Shown here in pieces: positions 1 to 4,438 of a DNA stretch of 5,018 nucleotides. Numbering within the stretch: position 1 is the stretch's first letter; the number at the start of each line of letters is the position of its first letter. The position numbers and the translations under genes were made by a program. The notes under the pieces were generated by a model, which saw only the letters and a list, made by a program, of their open reading frames with translations, had not been told where the DNA came from and made no database searches. Source of the DNA: Firmicutes bacterium UBA1440. Lineage in GTDB: Bacteria > Bacillota > Clostridia > Peptostreptococcales > Anaerovoracaceae. Location: the NCBI GenBank assembly GCA_002329565.1, contig DCTM01000022.1, positions 1 through 5,018 on the forward strand. Reading direction: 5' to 3'.

Positions 1-10
1 GTTATGCGAG

Positions 11-21
11 CTCCCTCTTCC
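11..21 (-). promoter_or_regulatory. Possible ribosome binding site of a gene beyond the left edge
   Basis: The minus strand reads GGAAGAGGGAG here, a Shine-Dalgarno-like purine tract, with ten bases left before the window ends and no ATG among them. A start codon just outside the window, about ten bases from the tract, would fit the next late gene (terminase small subunit is the usual neighbour). This is weak evidence. Confidence 0.25.
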
Positions 22-40
22 ACTTTACAAGGCAGGGGGG

Positions 41-301
41 CTATGCCTTGATTACCCTAATTCCTTTCGGCAATTTGACTTGCTTCTTCTGCTTGGTCAG
101 CTCGGGGCAGTCCCAGCACAACCCTTGTCCGTTATCCAAATCAAGCGCAAGATCAGGATACTCCTCAAGTGGTTTAATATGATGCGCTTCGGTTGCTGGC
201 TTACGCTTACAGTGTTGGCATATCTTGTCGCGCTGTAATACCAGCTTCCGCCATCTCCTATGCGCTGGTGTATGATACCATCCTTGTTCCTTAAGTGTCA
301 T
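41..301 (-). CDS. Small HNH-family endonuclease-like protein, last His replaced
   Basis: An 86-residue protein. The zinc-binding and catalytic frame of phage HNH proteins is clear: RRWRKLVLQRDKICQHC (CxxC at 28-31), EAHHIKPLEE (His40, His41), LDLDNGQGLC (Asn57) and CWDC (62-65). In active members the second CxxC is followed at once by His, the final H of HNH and a metal ligand; here it is Pro66 (CWDCPELTK). The enzyme may be impaired or use another ligand. HNH proteins like this usually lie directly before terminase genes and can take part in DNA packaging, so terminase is expected off the left edge. The ATG at 301 has AAAGGAG five bases upstream. The frame continues 12 codons past the TAG before the next stop. 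Confidence 0.85.
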   Translation of the reverse strand: MTLKEQGWYHTPAHRRWRKLVLQRDKICQHCKRKPATEAHHIKPLEEYPDLALDLDNGQGLCWDCPELTKQKKQVKLPKGIRVIKA

Positions 302-305
302 ACGC

Positions 306-351
306 TCTCCTTTGTTGCGGCGTCAAGGGCGCGAGGTTGCCCGAAAGGAGA
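306..351 (-). promoter_or_regulatory. Possible Shine-Dalgarno-sequestering hairpin before the HNH gene
   Basis: In the minus-strand RNA, UCUCCUUU (351-344) is perfectly complementary to AAAGGAGA (313-306), which contains the ribosome site of the HNH gene. The 30-base loop holds a smaller GGGC/GCCC hairpin (342-339 with 330-327) that would help bring the arms together. If formed, it would hide the ribosome site. A purine-rich site finding a complement by chance is possible. Confidence 0.35.
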
Positions 352-355
352 AAAG

Positions 356-436
356 CTAAACCCATAAATCGCAGTGGATCTTATCTATCCCGTGCGGAAA
401 TGCGCCCTCGATGTTGCACCGCTCACCGTTAAGGTG
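356..436 (-). other. Protein-like open frame without a start codon in the 302-440 gap
   Basis: After the phosphoesterase stop, a 26-codon frame opens directly after TAA 439-437 and ends at TAG 358-356. It reads HLNGERCNIEGAFPHGIDK then IHCDLWV. Composition looks protein-like (two Cys, three His, balanced charge), but there is no ATG, GTG or TTG and no ribosome site. It may be a decayed remnant of a small gene or chance. Nothing else is seen in this gap except the hairpin described separately. Confidence 0.2.
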
Positions 437-440
437 TTAA

Positions 441-1466
441 TCAATGTCTAAATATCTTGAGTGCTTCGATCCCATCCTCGAGTCTCTTGTATGGAACGAG
501 CAACTTCTTGTCCGGGAATAGAATAACTACCGGAACGCCATAGATCCCCTCGTACCCGGCAAGCTTCTGCCCGAACTCGTCATATCGTTTATAGCTTCCG
601 GATCTAACGTAAACAACCTCTTGTCCCATGCGTTGAGTATGTTCAAGTTCGCAGAAGTGTTTATGTCCGAATGCTATCACATCACATGGTCCATATTCAT
701 TCATGAAGTTGCGTTGGGTGTTCGTCGTATTCAGCGAGCTTTCAAACTTGTACTTATGCCGCACGCCGAGGCGATACTCGACGTTACCGACCGTGAGATC
801 GACAATTCCACCATGCCAGAGATTCACAGCTCCGGTTATATCGCATATCGCTTGCACAAAATCCTTATTTGCATTTCGCTTATCCCAATCATCATGACAA
901 CCTCGGATCGTGACTATGTGTTTGTCCTTCGTCTGTTCGAATTTCCGAAGAACGATCTTGTCCTGCATATCTGTGGCCGCCAGGTTTTCATGAGTGGCTG
1001 CTTGGTGTACCAGAGCGGATGCGTTTTCTTTATAGTCACCCATGCCAATGACATACAATCCGTCGGTGGAGTTTATCAACTCTTCATCCCGGTCGAACTG
1101 ATCATAATCAATACCTTTGCCGCCTAGGTGCCAATCACCCCAAAAAGTTATGCCAATCGGCTTATCATCCTCGATATGTATAGAGGCTCTTGTCTGCTTG
1201 TTCTCAAGCCTCATTACGGCTTTGTTCATTTGTTTTAGGGTATTATAAAAATCATCTACATCTTCCGGAGTTGCATCTCGCTTATCCTCAAATGTGACTC
1301 TTCCTCTGGTCTTATACGTTTCGGTTCTTCGAAGTGCACCTCTGACTTTCTCCCAACGCTGCTGATCAGTTAGTTCTGGGAAGAACGGCTTCATTGCCTT
1401 GGCGACTTCCGTCCAGCTCTTTCCTTCGTTGAATTTCAAATTCTCCGCTATAGCTTTCCAGTCCAA
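441..1466 (-). CDS. Calcineurin-like metallophosphoesterase with N-terminal HTH-like region
   Basis: A 341-residue protein. Residues 1-50 (KSWTEVAKAMKPFFPEL and onwards) look like a small helix-turn-helix, followed by a charged linker. The phosphoesterase core begins near 104 with GDWHLGG (Asp111, His113), then GMGDY (Asp144), RGCHDDW (His191), VRHKYKF (His237) and GHKH (His268, His270), the ordered two-metal ligands of the calcineurin-like superfamily. The usual GNHD motif reads GCHD, so the Asn metal/phosphate ligand is Cys190. The domain looks full length and would hydrolyse a phosphoester, perhaps in nucleic acid or nucleotide; substrate unknown. TTG at 1466 is the only usable start: the frame is open 23 codons further up but holds no ATG, GTG or TTG. 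It is the first gene after the candidate late promoter. Confidence 0.85.
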   Translation of the reverse strand: MDWKAIAENLKFNEGKSWTEVAKAMKPFFPELTDQQRWEKVRGALRRTETYKTRGRVTFEDKRDATPEDVDDFYNTLKQMNKAVMRLENKQTRASIHIEDDKPIGITFWGDWHLGGKGIDYDQFDRDEELINSTDGLYVIGMGDYKENASALVHQAATHENLAATDMQDKIVLRKFEQTKDKHIVTIRGCHDDWDKRNANKDFVQAICDITGAVNLWHGGIVDLTVGNVEYRLGVRHKYKFESSLNTTNTQRNFMNEYGPCDVIAFGHKHFCELEHTQRMGQEVVYVRSGSYKRYDEFGQKLAGYEGIYGVPVVILFPDKKLLVPYKRLEDGIEALKIFRH

Positions 1467-1468
1467 AT

Positions 1469-1481
1469 GATCACCGCCTTT
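1469..1481 (-). promoter_or_regulatory. Extended Shine-Dalgarno site deciding a TTG start
   Basis: AAAGGCGGTGATC upstream of the phosphoesterase matches the perfect anti-16S complement AAAGGAGGTGATC at 12 of 13 positions and places the GG core seven bases before TTG 1466-1464. Such a long match probably compensates for the weak TTG start. Confidence 0.75.
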
Positions 1482-1540
1482 ACAATCTCTTACCGTCCCT
1501 ACCCACTCGGCCGCTTTCGCAAATGAGATTGACTATACCC

Positions 1541-1570
1541 ACAAAGAAAAGAGCCGCCGTAGCAGCTCTT
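1541..1570 (-). terminator. Intrinsic terminator-like hairpin in the late leader
   Basis: The minus-strand transcript contains AAGAGCUGC-UACG-GCGGCUCUU (arms 1570-1562 and 1557-1549): a nine-pair stem with one G-U pair closed by a C(UACG)G loop, an especially stable UNCG tetraloop. A U-rich tract, UUUUCUUUG counting the last stem bases, follows. It lies only about a dozen bases after the predicted late transcription start. The opposite strand also gives a hairpin followed by six T (1573-1578), so it could stop transcription both ways. It may end the early operon, act as a leader terminator for late transcription, or both. Confidence 0.7.
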
Positions 1571-1588
1571 ACTTTTTTACCTATTACC

Positions 1589-1617
1589 ATAATAACAGAT
1601 TTATTGACCGATTTTTC
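1589..1617 (-). promoter_or_regulatory. Candidate late promoter with extended -10 element
   Basis: On the minus strand an extended -10-like sequence TG-T-TATTAT occurs (hexamer at 1594-1589). Seventeen bases upstream the -35 position is occupied by GAAAAA, part of the second tandem repeat, which is a poor match to TTGACA. A weak -35 covered by repeats is what an activator-dependent promoter would look like. The predicted start, near 1583, lies between the RinA-like gene and the metallophosphoesterase gene. Transcript mapping has not been seen; this is by pattern. Confidence 0.55.
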
Positions 1618-1631
1618 CACTCTTTTTCCAC
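1612..1631 (-). repeat. Tandem GTGGAAAAA direct repeats, candidate activator site
   Basis: Two identical nine-base units, GTGGAAAAA, lie at 1631-1623 and 1620-1612 on the minus strand, starting directly after the rinA-like stop codon. They are 11 bp apart, about one helical turn, so both would face the same side of the DNA. The second unit falls where a -35 element would be for the downstream -10-like sequence. That arrangement suits a binding site for the adjacent activator, but the role is inferred. Confidence 0.6.
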
Positions 1632-2060
1632 CTATTGCAGATTGATCACTCCCAACTCCTGGGCTATTAGTGTTAATATACCGTTGATGTGGTTATAAGC
1701 CGCCGATTTGCTAAGGTTGCACAGCCTCCCCGCACCCTCTACAGTATGCGATCTGCGCCAGTAAACCAAATCTATCAGCTTTATGTCAGTCGCATCGCAC
1801 TTATCAAGCACCGTCGCTATAGCTTTGGTGGTGCGCTCCAAACTGGCTATGTATGGGTTAGATGCAAGCGCGATCCCTGCTCTTTCTGTCGGGTTGCTGG
1901 TACTTCCCGCCTTTATTGGTGTGCCTCCGTACTGTGGTACGCCGCTCGGCAAATGTCGCGTTTCGATCTCCTCGAGCATTCTTTTTTCGTCGTGGTAATG
2001 CCCTAGCTGCCACTCGATGAAGCCTTTGATCTTATACGGCAACGGATATTTTGTTTTCAC
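1632..2060 (-). CDS. RinA-family phage late-gene transcriptional activator
   Basis: A 142-residue protein. The N-terminus (KTKYPLPYKIKGFIEWQL) and the centre (SNPTERAGIALASNPYIASL, residues 55-74) match the phage RinA family, which includes the staphylococcal phage RinA that switches on the packaging and morphogenesis operon. Residues about 107-131 (VEGAGRLCNLSKSAAYNHI then NGILTL) read as a sigma-region-4-like helix-turn-helix that would bind promoter DNA; SKSAAYNHI is the probable recognition helix. The GTG at 2060 is preferred: an AGAGG/GGCGG ribosome site precedes it and it places the family's KYPLP block near the N-terminus. A TTG at 2090 would add ten basic residues and lacks a good site. 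It is the last gene before the non-coding late-promoter region, the usual place for rinA. Confidence 0.85.
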   Translation of the reverse strand: MKTKYPLPYKIKGFIEWQLGHYHDEKRMLEEIETRHLPSGVPQYGGTPIKAGSTSNPTERAGIALASNPYIASLERTTKAIATVLDKCDATDIKLIDLVYWRRSHTVEGAGRLCNLSKSAAYNHINGILTLIAQELGVINLQ

Positions 2061-2361
2061 TCGCCCGCCTCTCTTTCTGCAGCTTTTCAAAAATCATTTT
2101 CGCAAGATCAGGCGATATCCACCTTTGGCATTCGGTTTTGAAAAACCTGATCAACTCATCGAAATTGCAGTCTCTCGTTTCTTGGTGTATGCATTGCGGT
2201 TTAGTTTGGGTGCGTTCGATTCCTTTACACGTCCAGCAATCCCGATCAAGCCGCTTGCACTTACAGAGTGTGCGCCAATCATCAACTGCTTGTTGCACTA
2301 CTGCCGCTCGAAGCTCTTCAATTTCTCTCTTCCCCGCATTGATCCATTGTTCTTTCGCCAT
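2032..2361 (-). CDS. Conserved phage hypothetical protein with Cys/His-rich middle
   Basis: A 109-residue protein. Two helical blocks, ELRAAVVQQAVDDWRTLC (16-33) and NFDELIRFFKTE (66-77), resemble a conserved small phage protein often found just before late-regulator genes; this is recognition from memory. Between them lies a Cys/His-rich stretch with C33, C35, CWTC (42-45), C57, H59 and C65 that could bind zinc. The C-terminus is a charged helix. The ATG at 2361 is chosen: it shares its A with the preceding TGA (TGATG) and has a GGGGG Shine-Dalgarno tract eight bases upstream; a TTG one codon earlier is less likely. It overlaps the next gene by 29 bases. No function is established. Confidence 0.8.
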   Translation of the reverse strand: MAKEQWINAGKREIEELRAAVVQQAVDDWRTLCKCKRLDRDCWTCKGIERTQTKPQCIHQETRDCNFDELIRFFKTECQRWISPDLAKMIFEKLQKERRASENKISVAV

Positions 2362-2672
2362 CAATTAACCCCCATCAAAAATAGATTCTTATCGTCGACA
2401 TACCAATCCGCTCCGATCTTTCGGCAGTCGTTCCCGTACAGCTCTTTTAACTCCGGCAGATTGTCATTGACCGCATCAAACACAATCCCCTGCTCAGCGC
2501 ACCATCTGACCGCTTCGATCAGCTTTTGATCCTCCCGACACGTCCACAGGATAAGCTTGTGCCCGTCGGCCTTGAGCTTCTTAACCCACTCGATTACTTC
2601 TGGTATGGGTTGTCCAATTTCGGGCCATGCGTTTTCTGCCAGTACACCATCAAAATCTACAGCGTATATCAT
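2361..2672 (-). CDS. Minimal HAD-superfamily hydrolase (small phosphatase-like)
   Basis: A 103-residue cytosolic protein with the HAD motifs in order: DFDGVL at residues 6-11 (nucleophile Asp6, acid/base Asp8), LWTCRE at 42-47 (Thr44 as motif II), Lys76 or Lys85 as candidate motif III lysine, and YVDDKN at 91-96 (Asp93/Asp94 as metal-binding motif IV). There is no room for a cap domain, as in the small capless HAD hydrolases often found in phages and sugar-modification loci. A phosphomonoesterase acting on a nucleotide or phosphosugar is likely; the substrate cannot be read from sequence. The ATG at 2672 has AAGGAGG four bases upstream. The stop shares a base with the next ATG (TGATG), so the next gene is probably translationally coupled. 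Confidence 0.85.
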   Translation of the reverse strand: MIYAVDFDGVLAENAWPEIGQPIPEVIEWVKKLKADGHKLILWTCREDQKLIEAVRWCAEQGIVFDAVNDNLPELKELYGNDCRKIGADWYVDDKNLFLMGVN

Positions 2673-2799
2673 TTATCCTCCTTATCCGTTCGGTACAAAT
2701 ACGTTTTGCATAGCAGTTCTGGCAGCCTTCGCTGATTGGTGTGCATCCTGAGACGGGATTCCATGAGTATTCGGACCACTCTATCTTTGTCTTAGACAT
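2650..2799 (-). CDS. Severely shortened DUF5131 (phage Gp37/Gp68, three-Cys-motif) protein
   Basis: A 49-residue ORF starting MSKTKIEWSEYSWNPVSGC. The first 36 or so residues match the N-terminus of DUF5131/Gp37-Gp68 proteins, including the three-Cys motif GC-x6-GCQNCYA (Cys at residues 19, 27 and 30) that resembles a radical-SAM-type cluster site. Full members are, from memory, well over 200 residues. Here similarity ends after NCYAKR; the frame then runs through the Shine-Dalgarno sequence of the HAD gene (translated as ERIRRIN) and stops 23 bases inside it. The start has AAAGGAG six bases upstream and overlaps the previous stop, so it is probably still translated. It is best read as a 3' deletion remnant. 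A retained minimal Cys peptide is possible but unproven. Confidence 0.75.
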   Translation of the reverse strand: MSKTKIEWSEYSWNPVSGCTPISEGCQNCYAKRICTERIRRINDIRCRF

Positions 2800-3163
2800 C
2801 GTTATCTCCTTTCCCAATAATCTGCTCACGCCTACGCCGGATAACCTCTTTAGCATACTTTTCCTGCACGCCTCGCCATTTGCATCCATTACACGGGTAA
2901 TGCTTAATGCCGTCAATAACTTCACCGTCAGGGCAACGTCTACATACTTCCAATAGCGCCGCATCCCGCTCGGCTTTGACTTTTGTAAGCTCAAGCTCTG
3001 CTTTTTCTGCTTTCTGGTATGCTCTTTCGGTCATATCAGCCCTCATTTCGCAGAGCTTCATGTATCTTCCGCCGTGGACTGCAAGGCGTTCGTTCTCCGC
3101 TTTAAGCCTCTCGATTTCTGCTAGCAGTGCCGGGATATCGTTAGTTACCAAGAAATCGGTCAT
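2792..3163 (-). CDS. Hypothetical protein: coiled coil plus C-terminal zinc ribbon
   Basis: A 123-residue protein. Residues about 10-72 form a long charged helical segment with Leu heptads (LLAEIERLKAENERL and KAELELTKVKAERDAALLE), predicted as coiled coil. It is followed by CRRC (74-77) and PCNGCKWRG (90-98), a four-Cys zinc-ribbon-like module, then a basic tail (VIRRRREQ) that could contact nucleic acid. The ATG at 3163 is preferred over an in-frame TTG at 3196 because AGGAGG sits about ten bases before it; the TTG has no ribosome site and lies deeper in the ASCH gene. The stop overlaps the next start by eight bases. I do not recognise a named family. Confidence 0.8.
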   Translation of the reverse strand: MTDFLVTNDIPALLAEIERLKAENERLAVHGGRYMKLCEMRADMTERAYQKAEKAELELTKVKAERDAALLEVCRRCPDGEVIDGIKHYPCNGCKWRGVQEKYAKEVIRRRREQIIGKGDNDV

Positions 3164-3635
3164 GTTCTTTCGCCTCCTGTTCTGATATTTGCTCAAAGGA
3201 TATTACCCATACCCAGGGATTTGCGTCCCAGCCGAAACCGCGCTTGGCGTTGAGGTTGTCCCAAATCGCGTGAAACTCACCTTTTGCAGAAATGAACACA
3301 ACTCCATCAAGTATAGTTGGCATACATCCCTCTGCCTTTGCATCTTCTTCCGTAATGTCCTGCACTCGCTCCGCCCTTACATCTGTCACCCGAAGAAATA
3401 TCCTTGCGGCTTCGTGGGGCATGAAGATTGAGGGTTTCCAGCCTGTATTTTCTGGCGCAGACGCTCTATACGCATATGAACCGTCATAGTGCTGATACCA
3501 AGTTTCCCGCACCCAAAGGATATCACCGGGCTTATATGGAGTTAGAGTTAGAGGCTTGCGTATCCGCCGCGTCATAGTCTTGCGCCCGTCCAGTATTGCT
3601 TGCACCATTGGAGTGCTAAATAGAATCGGTTTCAT
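3141..3635 (-). CDS. ASCH-domain (PUA-like) phage protein
   Basis: A 164-residue cytosolic protein starting MKPILFSTPMVQAILDGRKT. The order of conserved blocks matches the phage ASCH/PUA-like family: K-P-ILF-x-x-PMV-x-AIL-x-GRKTxTRR at residues 2-24, PGDILWVRETW at 36-46, YAYRA at 54-58, W-K-PSIFMP at 66-73, RIFLRVTDVRAERVQDI at 78-94, DAKAEG at 98-103, and NPWVWVISF at 139-147. ASCH domains share the PUA beta-barrel and are thought to bind RNA or modified nucleotides; no activity is proven for the phage members. Length is normal and complete. ATG 3635 has AAAGGAG ten bases upstream and overlaps the preceding TGA. The 3' end overlaps the next gene by 23 bases. Confidence 0.88.
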   Translation of the reverse strand: MKPILFSTPMVQAILDGRKTMTRRIRKPLTLTPYKPGDILWVRETWYQHYDGSYAYRASAPENTGWKPSIFMPHEAARIFLRVTDVRAERVQDITEEDAKAEGCMPTILDGVVFISAKGEFHAIWDNLNAKRGFGWDANPWVWVISFEQISEQEAKEHDRFLGN

Positions 3636-3979
3636 TCCTCGTTAGCTCCTTTCAGTTTGCGTCCGCACATGGGGCAATGCTCTAGTGGTCTGCATAGGCA
3701 TTTTGCTTCGCGTTCACTTTTTGCAAAAGCAAAGTACCAAGTGTCGGCTTGTAAGGCTTCTGCTAGCTCATCGCCTACTTTGCAATACTCGCACCCTTTG
3801 TCTCGCTCGGCCTTCTCTCGGAGTTGTGACCTTACAAGCGCAATATCTCGGTTAAAATCGGCAATATCCTTGTTCTGCACTTCCACAGGCTTGTCACTCC
3901 ACAATTCACGCCCTGCGCGTTGTCCGTAGAAAAATTCCCATTTATCCAGTATGTCAAGTGCTCTTTCAATCTCGCTCAT
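3632..3979 (-). CDS. Hypothetical phage protein with C-terminal zinc ribbon (CEYC ... CPMCGRKL)
   Basis: A 115-residue protein. Residues about 3-58 are helical and charged. A CEYC pair (63-66) and a CPMCGRKL pair (102-109) would form a zinc ribbon, with CLC at 94-96 as possible extra ligands. The CEYCxxGxxL...CPxCGRKL layout is common in small phage proteins of Gram-positive hosts, and no function is established for it. The ATG at 3979 has AAGGAG six bases upstream; longer in-frame readings upstream lack such a site and would overlap the previous gene. The stop overlaps the next start as ATGA (3635-3632), implying coupled translation. A nucleic-acid or protein-binding adaptor role is an inference from the zinc ribbon. 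Confidence 0.8.
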   Translation of the reverse strand: MSEIERALDILDKWEFFYGQRAGRELWSDKPVEVQNKDIADFNRDIALVRSQLREKAERDKGCEYCKVGDELAEALQADTWYFAFAKSEREAKCLCRPLEHCPMCGRKLKGANEE

Positions 3980-3980
3980 T

Positions 3981-4229
3981 TCATTCTCCTTCCTTCGCTC
4001 TGCGATTCCATGCGGCAATAAGCCTTTTTTTGCATTTATCTCGATGTGACACAGTCATCTGCGTTAATCTGACACAGGCACTTTCGCCGCATTTGTTACA
4101 CTGGATATAGTATGCCGGCATACTTCCTGCAAACGGATTTTTTACATATGCTCTGAGAGAAGATGCTATTCCTGCAATGTATTGTACTTCGACAGGATTT
4201 CCGCATTTACATCTCTTAATCTCGCTCAT
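3981..4229 (-). CDS. Lar-family (restriction alleviation-like) zinc-ribbon protein
   Basis: An 82-residue protein, MSEIKRCKCGNP..., with CKCG at residues 7-10, CNKCG at 44-48 and a terminal AAWNRR at 72-77. This order (two Cys knuckles separated by a beta-rich linker, then the A-x-x-x-WNRR tail) is the signature of small phage Lar-like proteins. Lar of the Rac prophage modulates host type I restriction; for most homologues in phages the function is unproven, so the name is a family label only. The first knuckle is CxC rather than the usual CxxC. The start at 4229 is chosen over an in-frame GTG at 4349 because GGGAGG lies eight bases upstream and family proteins begin just before the first knuckle. 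The stop is one base from the next ATG. Confidence 0.8.
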   Translation of the reverse strand: MSEIKRCKCGNPVEVQYIAGIASSLRAYVKNPFAGSMPAYYIQCNKCGESACVRLTQMTVSHRDKCKKRLIAAWNRRAKEGE

Positions 4230-4374
4230 CGTTCTGCCTCCCACCTTTCCAGTCGTTACACATGGCATCTGTTGCGTATATCGGGTATGACTTTCCATTT
4301 TTGTGGCAATAGCCATGTATTTCATACTCAAATCCGTATCTGCTTTCACTCGCTGGGATAAACTCCGTGTCCAA
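4216..4374 (-). pseudogene. Out-of-frame downstream part of the split small gene
   Basis: This frame is open from just after a TAA at 4428-4426 to TAA at 4218-4216 and reads as convincing protein in its second half: SRYGFEYEIHG, then YCHKNGKSYPIYATD, then MCNDWKGGRQNDERD. It has no ATG start and no Shine-Dalgarno sequence; the only starts are TTG codons at 4395 and 4374 with poor context (the interval given begins at the latter). It lies +1 relative to the 30-residue ORF that has a proper start at 4438. Joining the two near the CCC-A of codons TAT CCC AGC gives a product of about 70 residues with Cys and His in GYCHKNG and a second Cys in MCNDW. The end overlaps the next start by 14 bases, like other junctions here. 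Function unknown. Confidence 0.5.
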
Positions 4375-4438
4375 GAAAAGTATCGCGTTTAACAATGGAA
4401 CCGCACAGCTCCCGCGCTTCGGTGATTAGGTTGGTCAT
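4346..4438 (-). CDS. Small 30-residue ORF, probable N-terminal part of a frameshifted gene
   Basis: An ORF encoding MTNLITEARELCGSIVKRDT and ten more residues (to GVYPSE). It has a strong start context: AAGGAGG seven bases before the ATG, and the ATG overlaps the stop of the preceding gene as ATGA. These signals indicate ribosomes do initiate here. The N-terminus looks like a normal amphipathic helix. The frame then stops at TGA 4348-4346, while a protein-like reading in another frame takes over (next entry). It may be a true micro-protein, but the more likely view is the 5' part of a gene of about 70 codons split by a one-base indel or read by +1 frameshifting. Confidence 0.6.
   Translation of the reverse strand: MTNLITEARELCGSIVKRDTFLGHGVYPSE

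Noticed and set aside
1..23. A GTG start at 23 opening to the left edge (VEEGARI)
   Set aside because: No Shine-Dalgarno sequence precedes it; the purine tract lies inside it and points to a start further left.
621..1127. A 168-codon open frame on the plus strand
   Set aside because: It lies antisense to the core of the metallophosphoesterase, whose catalytic motifs are clear, and its translation shows no recognisable domain.
1467..1535. A longer N-terminus for the phosphoesterase (open 23 codons upstream, reading FAKAAEWVGTVRDC)
   Set aside because: There is no ATG, GTG or TTG in this stretch, and the extended Shine-Dalgarno match fits the TTG at 1466 exactly.
1480..1542. A 20-codon GTG ORF between the hairpin and the phosphoesterase
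   Set aside because: No ribosome site, low-complexity composition, and it begins in the terminator U tract.
2017..2529. A 170-codon open frame on the plus strand
   Set aside because: Antisense to the RinA-like, Cys-rich and HAD genes; composition rich in Ser, Pro and Phe as expected of a reverse-strand shadow.
2800..2994. A 65-residue extension of the three-Cys protein from an upstream start at 2994
   Set aside because: It lies inside the coiled-coil/zinc-ribbon gene in another frame, has no family similarity, and ATG 2799 has its own AAAGGAG site.
4230..4349. A 40-residue N-terminal extension of the Lar-like protein from GTG 4349
   Set aside because: No ribosome site at the GTG, family proteins start just before the first Cys pair, and a different frame is the protein-like one here.
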